NCBI GenBank assembly: GCA_006386115.1 | Contig: VFIW01000066.1 | Span: 62,001 to 126,000, forward strand | Source: Globisporangium splendens | Taxonomy: Eukaryota; Oomycota; Peronosporomycetes; Pythiales; Pythiaceae | Length of the DNA: 64,000 nucleotides | Reading direction: 5' to 3' | Shown here: in pieces, positions 47,949 through 61,000 of the stretch | How the letters are laid out: the number at the start of each line of letters is the position of its first letter | Numbering within the stretch: position 1 is the first letter of the stretch | Program-made: the position numbers and the translations under genes | Notes under the pieces: model-generated | What the model was told of the DNA's origin: nothing | Databases searched by the model: none | What the model saw: the letters and a program-made list of their open reading frames with translations, nothing else

Positions 47949-49576
47949 ATGGACGCTGCATGTGTGCAGGAAGCGCACGCGTTGCTGGAGAAACTGCGCG
48001 CTTTGGATACCGATGTGCACTTTCGATCGCTTGTGCTGAAATGCAAGTGCGATGAGCTACAGTGCGCGCTGCGATACACACAGCAGCTCGACGTGGAGCG
48101 CGCAAACGCACGGTTGGCGCGTCTCCAGGAAGAGACCCAGCAGCACGCGGAGCACCAGCAAATGCAGGACTCCATTCACGCCGCGATCGAGCGCGCAAGG
48201 GAGATCCGTGAAAGCATCGCTGCCACGCGTGCGGGTGCTGGAGATGCCAGCGACAACAAGAGTAGTGAAGATGACGACGAGGATGTCCAAGAGCCTGCAA
48301 GTCTGCTATCGTCGTCGTCCTCGGAGCTGAACCACATCTTGACCATGGCGAAGCACATCCGCACGAGGACACCTACAGCCACACACGGTAATGTGAATAA
48401 CGCAGACACGATGACGACAACAGCAGCGGCTGCTTCCAGCACTACCAAGCCGATCATCCCTTCGCCGACGGTTGCAACGCCTACAGACGGCTCCATGAGT
48501 GCGCCATCGCAGCAGATCCGAATCGAGTACCCACGCCGCATGAAGATGTTGATGGAGCAGCTACACGATGTGCGCGATCGCGAGCGCCACGAATCGTTCC
48601 GTTTTGCGTTTTTCCGCAAAATGAGCGAACGCTTGTCGATGAGGAGCTCCTCGAGATTGGAAAGTGCAGCAGCGGAAGAAAACCCCATTGCACCTTTGCC
48701 TCGGGTGCAAATCGGGTTCCCAAAGCAAGTCGCAAGACTTCGCCACGGATACACACACGTTGGAACCTTCTTGAGCCAGAGAATGGACCCTTCATCAGAG
48801 AAATTCCAGCATGCTCTTCAATCATCGACATTGTCTACTCTTTTTCCAGTGTACACACGCTTGAAGCAGGTAAGAAGCCACCATCGCATTGGAGATACTA
48901 TTGCACTCGTAGACAATCTGTGAACAATGAGCTCCACTTGGTGACGCTGCTGACATGAGCAATTGTGCTGAGATTAGGCCAAGAAATTGCTCAAAGTGCT
49001 GAACGAGGAAGCGAAGGCGTTTGCCGAGAGAGCGCCTCCACCCCCAAGCCTTTCTCCTGTACGTGCAACTAACTACCTCCGTCACGATCTTGTGTGTCGC
49101 GCTACTGTTACTGAGTATCCTTGCCATCACTCATTCGTTCATGTACTGTGACTTGTGGTGAGCAGGCGGCGATCGCACACAGAGATTCGATGCTCCAACG
49201 AATCGCAAAACGTTCATCCACGCATGAACCATCCCGTGGCGTTGACGTGAACAATCGTGATTTGATCCTTAGGATGCGTGATGTTTCTTCTGTCGACACC
49301 AACCTGCCAGCACTCGATCGGCTGCAAGCCGCGTGGGATGCATCCCAAGAAAAAGATCAACCAATGTCTGATAGCGTGTTCGACACTACAGTGAAGGATA
49401 TCGTGCTGACCGATACTTCCAACATCATCCTGACATTTTTCAAGACGATTTTTTGTGACACACCTGATGATGACCTTGATCCAATCCACGTGAGAAACAT
49501 GCTATTGCTGATTCGGCTTGTCGACTCCATCGCGATGTCAGGCGGGAGACGGCTGCGCAGTGCTGTGTCTGCATGA
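47949..49576 (+). CDS. Coiled-coil protein of unknown function
   Basis: Exons 47949-48869, 48978-49058 and 49166-49576 join in phase to give about 470 aa. The start is ATG 47949 (MDAACVQEAHALLEKL). Residues about 1-100 are a Glu/Gln/Arg-rich coiled coil. An acidic then Ser/Thr-rich linker (100-180) is followed by a basic helical segment (YPRRMKMLMEQLHDVRDRER) and a more ordered C-terminal half with a short Pro run (APPPPSLSP) at the exon 2/3 boundary. The last about 80 residues are hydrophobic-helical (NIILTFFKTIFCDT, then NMLLLIRLVDSIAM). I do not recognise a family. The frame is clean and the splice sites are consensus, so it is probably a real gene. Confidence 0.6.
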
Positions 49577-50065
49577 CAGCGCCACAGTGACAACCATATT
49601 TAACCAATAATGACGAAAATCAGTTGCGCTCGTTCCGTCATTCATTCATTAACGACGATCGTCACAAAATATACCTGGAGATGAAGACGTTCCCTTGGCG
49701 TCATGATACATCTACTTAACAAACTTGATCGATCAATTAAAGCGGGGGAGAGCGGCAATCCGCGATCGCTCCATTCTCAAACCAACATCAACCAAGAAGA
49801 ATGCAAAAAGCCAAACATTTTTATACTGAAAGGAGAGACAAAAACATACCCGCTTTGTGGCGAGGAAGCAACGTCTTCTTTTGCAGAAAAGGATTTCTGC
49901 AGTGCGACATCCTTCCTGAGCTCGCCATACGTGTCGTCACCACCCACTGTCTTCCCCTGTCATCGAATCCTGGAGTAAATTTATGCATGTCGGAAATCAA
50001 AGAGTAAAAAGAGATATATGCAGGTACTAGGTACTTTTTGGCAGGATTCGTTGACGTCTTGGCGT
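49577..50065. other. Convergent intergenic region
   Basis: The 489 bp between the stops of the 47949 gene and the LUC7-like gene are A/T-rich. No gene or repeat is seen. Confidence 0.7.
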
Positions 50066-51439
50066 TTAACGGCGTCTTCTGTGACTTCGGCTTCTGCTGC
50101 GACTGGAGCTTCGGCTCGGACTGCGGCTGCGAGAGCGGCGATGGCTACGTCGACTGCTTCTGTGACGATCCCGATCACTGCGACGATCACGACTACGATC
50201 TCTACTGCGGTCACGAGCGCGTCTGCTCGAGCGATGCGATCTGTCATCACGACTACAAATCATCGCATAGGTAAGAAAAGGTGCTCACATCAAAAAGACA
50301 ACTTTAACCACGAAAGCCATGGAAACGTACCGAGTTCTTGATCGCGACCTAGATCGAGATTCGCGCTCTCGGCGTCTTGGGCCAGTCGGATCCTCTTTCC
50401 TCTCGGTCTTGTCTTTTTTGGCATCTTTGGTTGCATCAACTGTGTCCGCTACACCACTACGCTGTCGGCGGCGCTCTCGTCGCGCATCCGCGATTTCCTC
50501 AATCTTTTTGCGAATTTGAAGGTATCCCAAGTGCAATTTGCCTCCGAAGTGATCCGCCAGGCGACGATCGCTATCGAAGATGCTCAAGAATGCACCGCAC
50601 ACATCGCACACACGCAACTTCTGATTCACATTCGTGCTTGCCAGCGGGTTTCCAGGCAATACCTCAGCTAGTGTTTTCTCAGTGTTGTCATTGTCTTTAG
50701 ATGTTGCCTTACCGTCAGCATCAGTGGCAGCAGCAGCACCATCAGCTGCCGTGTTTCCCGCGTCACCTGCAGTTGCGGCAGCTGCTTCGGATTTAAAAGC
50801 GTTGAGCATCGCATTCGCTTGTGCTGTCGCTTTCTTTTGCTTGAGTTCTTCGACTTGGTTCATCAACTCCATCGACAGGTCCACTTCGCCTTCGTTACCT
50901 ATCACGTCCCATTAAAAAAGTCAACACAGAAGTAGAACTCAGAACAGTAAGCAACACGCATTCAGCATCGACACGCTCTTAAAGTGAAACAAAGACTTAC
51001 CTGCTTCTTCAGCCTTTTGCATCATTTCCTGGATCTCTGCCGTGATCTCGAGCACTTCTTTGCAGTTTTCAAAGTCCATGAGCGACGGGGCTTTCGCGCC
51101 ATCCTGTTCCTCTAATCGCCGCTGCGCGCGCTGGATCTTCTTTTCGACTTCCGAGATGAACTTGACCAAATCGCGCTCGAGTTCCAGTTCGTACCCAAAA
51201 TCTTTCGTCGGCTGTTCCATTTTCTCCTTCTCGTACTGGATCCGCATTTTCGGGAGGTGCAGTTGCTCGCACTCGCCCAGATCCATCTTGGTGTTCTGGA
51301 AGAGGTCGTGCGGGCAGAGGCCGCACAGGAAGCGCTTGCAGACGCGGCTGTGGCGGAAGTCCGAGATGTCCTCCTCGGGCTTGTCGCCGTCGCGGTTGCG
51401 CCCCATGAGCTCGTCCAGCAGCGCGCGTTGGGCATCCAT
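50066..51439 (-). CDS. LUC7L: LUC7-like U1 snRNP-associated splicing factor
   Basis: LUC7 proteins stabilise U1 snRNP at 5' splice sites in the nucleus. Exons on the minus strand are 51439-51001, 50898-50331 and 50252-50066, giving about 397 aa. The start MDAQRALLDELMGRN is the canonical LUC7 N-terminus. The first zinc finger includes VCKRFLCGLCPHDLF and CEQLHLPK. A coiled coil follows (EVEKKIQRAQRRLEE). The second finger is VCDVCGAFLSIFD...H.GGKLHLGY. An Ala/Thr-rich insert (about 190-230) separates the coil from finger 2. The C-terminus is an RS domain spread over exons 2 and 3, typical of the metazoan LUC7L group. Identification is secure. Confidence 0.95.
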
Positions 51440-53283
51440 CCTGCTTGCTTCCAGTCCAATGCAAACAAGTCGAATGTGCGCGTGAGTGGTGGATATCACT
51501 TTTGAGAGGGGAAAATGTGCCACATTGCAAAACCTTGAGGTTTTATTATACTGTACTTCTTTGAATAGCAGACCCTTGACAGATCTAAACTAGTGACATG
51601 CTGCAGACTTTTGTGACGTTGGGTCGACTGGCAAAGATCGTTCAAGCAACACAAAGAGAGCTTTCGTCACACGAGACAAAAGTGAAAAATAAAAGCTGCA
51701 CCATCCGTCCTCTGCAGCTGCGTAACCGAGTCGCTCGCGTTGGATGCCGTGTTGCAGGGTATCGCGCTGTATCGTGCGCAGTCGACCAACATTTGTGGAG
51801 CCCCGCCTGACGTGACTGTCTCGCCAATCCAACGGGGTTGACTCGGCCAATGATGAGTCTCAACGACTCATCAAATTTGGGAGTGGGATCTCTGAAGTTG
51901 GGGTCGTCACAAACAGGAGCTCGCGCAACTGTTTCCGCCAAGGGCTTTGGTTTTTGCTGCAACGATCGGTGGATTGTCGGTCGTACGACCGCGAACGGGT
52001 ACTTTCCAAAAGAGGGATAACCCTTGTGAAGAGTGAGGGTATTGAACGTGGAGCTTCTATTAGCAGAAACCCAAATTATAGTGCAAACCCTTGTCTGCAA
52101 GCTGGAGGTTTGAGCTGGCGCAAGGTGAATCAAGCAATCGAGCTGCTACAACATGATGTTTGCATTCATTAACAGTATGAGCGAAGTCGATATCCCCAGT
52201 AAAGAAATTATACGAATAACAAAACGATGTGAATGTGAGGTCGACGGGGAGATGCTTTCAGAGAAATACTGCAGTCATGAAGGCAACCGCAATAGTTTGG
52301 GGGAGGAAAGATAGCCTTAACTTGTTTGCAAGTCAGACCGTTCTAGTTGCTCGGAAGTTCATTCCACAGGGTTTTATTTCCACAGCAGTAAAATCCATGC
52401 AAGCGAAATGCTGCTAAACATCCTGTCAACAGCATTCTCAAAATGGATTTCTGCACTTTCTCATGCCATATATCCCTAATGAGCTCTCGCTCAGTGATGC
52501 AGTAAACAAGCGCTTGTGTTGTGGTCTGATTATGCAAAAGGCGAACACTCACAGCTTTTTCTCACACGAAGGCAAGCGAATGGTTGTGGTTGTGTTGGTA
52601 TCTTCGGCATTTGTTTCCACGTTCAATGAGCAAACAGCGATTCTTCATCTTCGAGCTCGCTTTACATGCACCCAAAAGTGGCATGCTTTCGGAACGTACA
52701 CCTTCCGTTTTTCGTCCATCCAAGTCGGATGCTGAGAAGGGCGTGGACTGCGACGACGTTTCTGTCGATTTAACAAGGTAGGCATGACAAACTGTTTAAA
52801 TGCATACTAGCTCAAATTCCTTGTTCACACTTTGCCGATGTCAGACAGCACTTCCGTACACTTGAATACTCTATATTTTAATATTTTGTACCTGTTTGTG
52901 TTGACTTTAGCTTCCCGAAACGTGTCGCAGTGTGCGCTGCAAAATAAACCGGGTTCAAACTCCACTTAACCAGCTTCAACATTTGTTTCTCCGCCTATGT
53001 TGCTATTGCTCATACCTCACTCAATCAGGGCCTAATAATGGGTTTTCTTTGTTTGCCTTGTGGGAACGAAAAACGCACTGCTGCACACAAAGGAAGAAAC
53101 TCAGCGCTGCCATTCCGCAAAAAGTCCCGTCCGGCTCGAGCGAGTGCGGGTTGCTGCGTGCGTGCGTCAAGGAGAAGAAGACTGCAGCGTAAGCCACGTG
53201 CGTGCCTTGGCGACTGGAACGCGGCATCGATCGATTTTGGCGCGGACGCTACCCATTAAGCAGACACAACAACAGCCCACAAG
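51440..53283. other. Intergenic region with an unexplained minus-strand frame
   Basis: A 163-codon minus-strand frame (52133-51642) includes a segment (CDDPNFRDPTPKFDESLRL) with a natural-looking composition, but no domain is recognisable and it degenerates into Arg/Thr-rich sequence after about 51840. It may be a small gene with an unrecognised intron, or chance. The remainder carries the LUC7-like promoter and the upstream region of the 53284 gene. Confidence 0.4.
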
Positions 53284-56200
53284 ATGCAAGATGCGATGAG
53301 AAAATACGCACTGTCCCGTCGTGGGGACGATGCGTACAGCAGCCGCGAGGAGCGATCGGCGGAAGAACTGCAGCAGAATGAAACGATAACGAGTGCGTTT
53401 GTGCCGCACTCGAATGAGCTCGGGGAGGTGCTGCTCGCAGTGTCCAAGATCAAGCCGCTGTGTCGGTGTGAACAGGAAGGATCGCGACCGTCGCGGTGGA
53501 TTGCAGCGCGGACTCGCCGCGGATCGAGCCACAGCTCTCCCCACCACCAATGCCAGTATCATCGAAAGGCGAGATCACACACGATGGTTGGGATCGCCGT
53601 GTTTGCGATGGCGGCGTCTCAGTTTACACTGCTGTTCCAGCTCCCGCTTCGTGTGGCCCAGTTTGTCGGCGGTATTCTGCTGGTTGCAAGTGCAGGGACG
53701 TCATATTTATTGCTTTGTTATTTTCTCGCGGCGTGTGCGAGTACGATGGAGTTCGGCGAACTCTTGCTGGATCGATCCAATCCGTTATCGTGGGACCGAG
53801 AAAGACCGAGGTTCTTCCTGGAGATATGTTCGTGGATGGCTTCAGTTTGGTACTCATACACGATCTTCCACAGTGGCATGCTTTCTATCGGCGGCGGAGC
53901 ATTGTTCGCGATGGGGCTGGCGGTGTTTAGTGACTTCGTCGCAGCGTATTTGCGCATTCTCGAGGCACGGATGCATCGCCAACAACACGATGCAACCCCA
54001 GAAGGAGTATCGTGGCTGAAGGCTGTGTTCTCGTATGCGTGTGTCGGCTATTTGATCACAGACAGTGGGCGGATTCTGCATCGATATTTAAGTGGCGAAG
54101 TGACCGATTTCCAGACCATCGAAGATTTGGTGATAAACTACTTTTTGATCACGCTTGTTGGTGTCTCGCTGATCGTTGCCAGTGAATTGCTGATGCTATA
54201 CCAACCGACAAGAACAGCAGGGTTGATTCTACAAGCAAGAATTGTCGACGGACGCAAAAATTGGGAAGAACACACATTGAGATCGTTGGTGGAAGTTACG
54301 GTAACTTTCGGTATCACCGTCTTATCCTACAAGATGTCAGATGAGGTCGTGTGGTCGTTGCAAGCAGGGACTTTTAGTGGTGTTGCGCTAATTTTGAGTG
54401 AGGAGTACGTTTACTCTCGAAAGTCGCTCTTCTCTGCGGGAGCTCAAGATGAAATCCCAGCCGACCACTGGATCAAGTTGGCCCCAGCGGTTGTGATGAT
54501 GATCTTCTTCTGTGTGCAAGTGTACTCGGCTATGATGATGATGCCTAGTGTTCCGTCGACGATGTCGGTGGCTTTTTTGTGGTTCATCGTGATCTCGGCC
54601 ATTGTTTTGACGGTGATTGCGCTCACGGATTTCAACATCGTCGCGTCCAAATTCAACGAGCGTGCCAAGTTTCTGGTCGGCAAGCTGTGTATTCTTGGGA
54701 CAACGTTGATCGCGTGCAAAGTGTGCCATGGATTACCAGGCATCCTGTTTTCCTGGTATCTGTCATGGTTTTCCATCAGCTTTTCGCGTGAGTGCTGGAA
54801 TGACATCCAAAAAGCTGCGGTCCAGAAAGCAATGATAGCTGCAAAGGCGAGGAGCAGTCCGACCGGGCGTACTGTATCGACGATGGAGTGTGAACCTGTT
54901 CCAGAGATTTCGTTCTCGTTGTCAAGAAAGCTACTGCAGTATATCAAGTTTCACTACCCATACTTGTATAAACGGACGAAGTGGACGTTTATATCGATGG
55001 TCATAGTGTCATGCTTGGACGTTTGTTCGACGCTGTTCATTCTTGTGAAGCAAAACAGATTCGAGCTGTCGCTGTCTCAATTTTCAGCGGGAAACGTCGT
55101 TGTATCAGCTGGCTTCGGATATTTGACCAGCGCCGTGAAGCAAGAACTGCACCCAGAGGTGTTACTTCGCACCGGATTCCAGCATGCGAAGAACAAGTGG
55201 ATGCTTTTCCCGCTGCAAACATTCATTGAGGCGACAGTGTTTGTCGGTGTCTTTCTCGGAACGTTTACCGCCACGTCCACAGTGTTCAGCTCGTTGACTC
55301 TGGCAGCATTGTCTGGGATTGTGATATCGTTTGGGAGCCATTGGCTGTGCACTCGTCTCCAGCTCACGGTGGGCAACAGCGTTCGGATGCGTCTCACAGC
55401 GACATGTTCGGTGGTATTTTTCTTGGTTCTCTTCTCGTATATCTCCATGGTGGCGATGTTCTGGATCTACCACAATATTGACAGCCTGGAAGCAACATTC
55501 TGCCTGGCGTCCTTGTCTGGTGTGGTCTTCCTTGCATCCAGTGAACTCTTCTTGCTGTGGGAGCCAACGAGAAAGATCGGTCAGCTACTCCAAGAACGAG
55601 TGACGTGTGCGAAAGACAACTGGCAGAAAGAACCTCTACGATCGTTTTTGGAAGTCTTCACGTGGTTTGGAGTAGTCTATGGATCTTTCGCACTCTACAA
55701 TGACTTGCTGCTCGCACTACAGCTGGGCACATTCTCAGGAATCGCAGTGACCCTGTCAGGAGAATATTTTCGCCGTAACCGTGCGAAATTGATTCCTTGG
55801 CGAAGTGAGCTACTCGTGGAAGAAGACGAAGATACTGTTTTGGAGAAAGTGGACGAGGAATGCGACCCAGACACGAAATTCAGCGACCGCCCGCGCGCAC
55901 TCCCTGTCATGCTACTCTTTGCGTACATTGGATCGGGTACCTTTCAGTGGATCTTCGAGAACATGCGCAGCTTGGAAGTCACAGTGGTACTTGCCACTAT
56001 CGCTGGTATCGTGTTTTTGTGCATTGCTGACTTACTTGTGATGTACAAGCCAACCCGCTGGGTCGGAATCATCCTTCAAGATCGAGTGATCCATGTGAAG
56101 CGAAATTGGACGAACTATCCCGTGCGCTCTTTCGTGGAGTTTGGGTGCTTTCTCGGTGTCATTTACGGAACCTACGCGATCTACTGCGATTTATTTGTTG

Positions 56201-57819
56201 CTGTTCAAGTTGGGACATTGTCGGGCATGCTGGTGACTTTGATTGGAGAACAAGTTCGCAGCCATGCTCGCGCGCGGCCAAAGAGTGGTACCTTTTCTTT
56301 GCAGCTTTGTTGATGTATCTGACGAGCTTTTGGTTCACTAATTGTTCGTGTTCCTCTTTAGATGCTGATGTTGAAAAGTCACAGATCCTGCCACTGCCAG
56401 TTATGTGTATGCTTGGTCTTGTCGGTACTGTCGCGTTCAACATCATCTACACGCATCGAAGAAACATTGAAGTGGCATTCGTTCTCGCCACGACTAGTGG
56501 AGTTATATTTGCGCTCCTCGGAGACATGCTTGTGATCTGGAATCCAACTCGAAAGATTGGTATGATTATCCAGGAGCGCATTCTGTTTTTCAAAGACAAC
56601 TTCACCGATCACACATTGCGATCGTGGACCGAATTATTGTCGTGCGTTTTCGCATGGTATGGCTCGTACGTGTGCTTTTGGCCGGGCGATTTGCTCATCG
56701 CAATCCAGTTTGGAACGTTTACGGGGATTATGGCGTGTGTCTGCGGAGAACTTGCCATGGAATACATCGCCGAGGTCAAGCATCGCTTAATTCAAGGCGT
56801 TTCAGCAAGGCTAGCACTGGAGTGAGTATACCTTACGATGCGTTGATTCGCTTGCCCATTTGACTGACGACGACGTGTCCTTTGTCTTGCTGTGTGTGCA
56901 GTACTCAAAAAGAGTGTGCGTTCCTGAACCTCCCCTACGAGGTGCAGTTTGAAGTCGCACACTTTCTTGCCCCTGAAGATCTTCTTGTGGCGCGCGCGAC
57001 ATGCCACAAAGTAAACGGAATGATTAAAGCTGAGTCTGCCCGGTTTTGGCTGCATGCGAGCCTGAGGCGGAAACTTCGGGACCGCAACTTGCACCAAGAG
57101 CGCTCCCGAGCTCATAATTCCAACTATCGCATGCGCAGCCAAGCGAGATCGTTGATTTATGAGGCCATCACGCTCGTATTGCCCAAAATTGTCTCAACAA
57201 GGTTAGTATTTACCTTTATTTTCATTCCTGGTGTGCCTCCAAAGTCCTAACGACTGATTCATTCCTTGTTTTTGTGGAAATCCATATAGAGATCCGGCTC
57301 AGGTGCTCTCCTCTGGCACGGGAATCAGTCGCGCCATCAAATGGGTTTACCTAAATGCAAATTGGATTCGGAAGCAAAACCTGAGTCCGTTGAACAAGGA
57401 AGAAGTTGTCAATCGTCGGATTTCTTTCCAGCCTGGTGACACTGCGTTTGAAGTGTTTCGTCACATGCCAGACAAGGTATCGAAATCTTTGATCAAGATT
57501 TATGACTCGATAAGTGTGTCTGACTTTTATTTTTCGATTGTCTGTTGTCGCACGCAAGACGCACCTCGGTATTTTTGTTGAGCGCAACGCTCATGCAGTT
57601 ATTGAGCGCATCGATGTACCTGTGGCAATCTATGAGAAAATCCAGACCGACCCATTCAGTTTCGTGGCCGCAGAGACGCTGTCAACAGTCGAAGTGTTTT
57701 CGCATTGGCATCTAGTGATTGTCGCGTTTGCAACCATGACGCTGATCTTCATCGGTCAGTTTTCCAGCGATGTGCTACGAGCGCACGTGTTCCCATCTTC
57801 ATTCACGTGGCCAGGCTAA
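53284..57819 (+). CDS. Polytopic membrane protein with about seven repeated modules and a C-terminal F-box
   Basis: Exons are 53284-56287, 56362-56821, 56902-57201, 57290-57476 and 57559-57819, in matching phase; about 1,403 aa. The N-terminal 100 residues are charged. The rest is a run of hydrophobic segments organised as about 150-residue modules, each with a signature like LLxxxxPTRxxGxxLQxRxxxxxxNW followed by LRSxxE and later GTFSGI. Signatures sit near residues 158, 299, 447, 612, 752, 916 and 1055; copies 2, 5, 6 and 7 are closest to each other. Exon 3 encodes an F-box (LNLPYEVQFEVAHFLAPEDL, then CHKV), which normally binds Skp1 in SCF ubiquitin ligases. A last hydrophobic segment (LVIVAFATMTLIFIGQF) is near the C-terminus. 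The last acceptor (GCAAG) is non-consensus. The function is unknown; membrane-tethered ubiquitination is an inference. Confidence 0.6.
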
Positions 57820-57845
57820 AGGCGTTTCCGATCGTGTTGCATCAC

Positions 57846-57868
57846 CAAGAAGAAGAAGAAGAAGAAGA
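57846..57868 (+). repeat. AAG trinucleotide microsatellite
   Basis: About seven AAG units in the 3' flank of the 53284 gene, 27 bp after its stop codon. Confidence 0.8.
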
Positions 57869-58036
57869 TCATAGAGTGCGCAGCGTTCGTCGTATTCTGC
57901 GGTATCGTATATTTTCAATTAAACTGTAATAACTAATTCAATGTACAAGGTAGTAAACTCACGTTGTTTACAGAGGTTGCTCAGTATCCACTCAATATCA
58001 AGGCAATACTCACACGGAATCAATGGCAAGGGCCAG

Positions 58037-61000
58037 TCACAAGTCCGGCGGCTTTTCCCATGACAACAAACTCGTCTGCTTGTTGAAGTAAAAGGGTTTC
58101 CCAGCATTTTCGTCCCATTGCTCGATCCACACGTGCTTTGGTGGATCTGCTTTCTTGGTAAGTTTTGTCTGCGCAGCCTCCGCGGCTTCTGCTTCCTCGC
58201 GTTGCTGCTTTGCTTGAGAATGGTCTCGTCATCGCGGAGCGCGTTGTCCATGACAGCAGCACCCGCTGCAATTTTGCTAACCAGTTCGTTCTTTTTCTCC
58301 AGGATCTTTGACATAGCGGACGATTCGACAACGGTCTCTTTCATCTTAGAAGCCATTTTCTCGGCCATCGTGGCTTTCGACGGATCTTTCCAGACGGCAG
58401 GCCAGAGTTGTTCAAGTACGTCTGGGTAGTTGCTCTGCACCTTGAGCTTGAACGGACCTTGCATCCCTTTCTTGTAGGCGACCACGAGAATCGTGTACGT
58501 CCTCGCTTCCAGCTCGCAGTGGATCTGAATTTTCGTTGGCGAACAGGCTCGCTGCTGTGGGCGACAACATTCTCGCGTGTCAAGGCTTTGACTCGACTCG
58601 CGCGGTCTTTCTGCTTCCCCTGTGCCACGATGTATACGGCGATGGGTAGCACCGTCACTGGCGCTAGTCCTTTCGGGTCAACCTGGGTGATCGTGACCAT
58701 GAATTCTGTCGGGTGAGAGATCGAGAGCGAATACTGCGGGTTGCATTCCAGCGTGCAGTCTGGGTTGTGTCGCGTTGGCAAGCCGCACGCAGTGTCCCCA
58801 TGCCAAGCTCCATTGACGACTTGAATCGGCCACTTTGCAGGATCGTAGTACCGGCAAATGTACAGACTCCGAAATGCGTGGCAGAAATCGTCGAAGTTCA
58901 TCCAAAAAGTGTTGTCGTCGCTGTCCGGGTTCCACTTCAGAAGTTTCTTCAGCCGCCGCGTCCAGAGATGAGAATGATCACTCCAATCGCCCTTCCATTC
59001 GTCATGATCTCCGGGAGGGTTTCGAAGCAGTAGTAACTGGTAGCCGTCTATCTCGCGCACGTCATAGATCACGTAGCACGCGCCAAACACAAATCCAGTG
59101 TCAAGGATCTCGATGTCAGCATTCTCGCTCGTGATCGTGCCCGCACCCATGAGAAACTTGTTGGCCTTGTAGATCAAGAGCTGCTTCCACAGGGTACGCT
59201 TGAGACTTCCGCGCGACGCCTGAGCCAGGAAGATCTCTTCGGAATCGTATCCAGTAAGGTATTTGAGCGCGTGGTGAACGTATCCACGCTCCAACGATGC
59301 GTACCCTCCGTAGTACTTCGCGAACGCCTTTTCCAGTAGCGGCACCCAGAGTTCTTCAAAGTCTTTGCTGTGCGCGAATGCAGCGCCAGCGCATTCTGTC
59401 GTCTTGAAGGAATCTGCCAGCACAGGGAAATGATCATCGACGATCACAGTCTCCCACTGGCAGTTCTTGAAGATGCGCACCGCGTACGCTCCCGTGAGCG
59501 AGGTTTGCTTTGCCACAAACATGCTGTCGATCAGCGCGTCAACTTTGCCATCGTCAACGCCATCCGATGCAGCGATGATACTGATCGCACTGAGAAGCCA
59601 CGAATCGTTCAGTTTCCCAACCATCACATCGTCCGGGTCCGTGCCACCGTCAAAGAGACCAGCGACGACATTGATTGCCGTGGACACTTTCCAACCAGCG
59701 ATGTCAGATTCGTGGGTGCAACTCGCGATCGACGTCTGATCTGGTGGGAATTCGCGGTCCACAAACTGCAGAGCACGTCCAAATTCTCCAGGCGTGCACG
59801 AGTACCCAGATTCGATCTCCATGGTCGCCTCTTGAGCATTCAGGATGGCTTCGTCTTGGTTCGCAAGCTCTTCGGATAAAATGCCTTCGGCTTCTCGACG
59901 CATGCGACGCGCGTGGAACTCCTGCATGCGGCATCGACACTGTGCTTCTTCATGGGATTTCCAGTACTCGCGGAGTTCATTTTGGGCGAGTCTCGATTGG
60001 CTGTCCTCGGCGTCAATGATCGCATCTACGCGCTCCATTTCTTCATTGAATGCAGCTTTTAATGCATGGAAGCGAGCGCGTTCTTCCGGCGTTAACGAGA
60101 TCAGCCACACTGCAACAAGTGGGATGTCGATCGAGGCAAACGAGCTGGTCTTGAAGATGTTGGCGGGTGGGTTGATGCCATTCGACATGAGCTTGAACCG
60201 GTTCTCCCGAAGAAATTTCTGGAACAAGATCTTTTCTCGGCTCAGCCGTGCATCGGCGGCATTCAGCATCAACAACTGGAAATGGATAATGCAGCGTGTC
60301 TCCTCGAAAAACTCGCGATCTAGTTCCTCATCGAGCACTGGAAGCTCCATCAAGATGCCAACAAGGTCTGAAGCCTCTCTGGCAGACGATTTCAGGGGAA
60401 CTAGGTCACCCTTTTCCACCAAGTCCAGCTGATCCTGGAGGGTTTGTGAGCGTGAAGATCGCGACCATCTCGCTGGGAGATATTTCCGTTTTAGAAACTG
60501 AATCATGCGCCACGGTAGTGTGAAGGAGTAGAGAAAGCCAAAGGGGCCAGTCGCCAATTGGAAAATCTCATACAAAATGTCCTTGACGGTCAGCAACCCA
60601 TCGGGGAGCGCCACTTCGAGTCTATCAACAATCTGTACATGACAACTTCGCTCCAGAGCCTCGATTTCCATCGCGATATCACCACCGGAGCGCCGTGGCG
60701 TCGGTTCAAGCTGGTCTTCGTTGGCGCTACTCGGATCACTACATTGCTTCATTTTATCGAACGGATTCTTCTTCTTTGCGAACGCGCCACCTCCGTACGC
60801 GATCGCTTGGAACTCAAGCTCAGCTTTTCGCTCGCGTTTCTCCAGCTCAATGAACTCGGTGCTTTCGAGGGCAAATGGCTTTCGTCGCTTTTCCGAGACC
60901 TCCTTCGCAGCTGTACTGGCGTCTTTTAAGATCATTTCGTTCACGTACTTGGATGCGATGCCCATTTTCACAGGGGTGACGGCACACAAATGCGCGGTAA

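Noticed and set aside
50018..50341. Plus-strand open frames over the end of the LUC7-like gene
   Set aside because: They are antisense to the Arg/Ser repeats of the RS domain; the minus-strand protein is a clear LUC7 family member.
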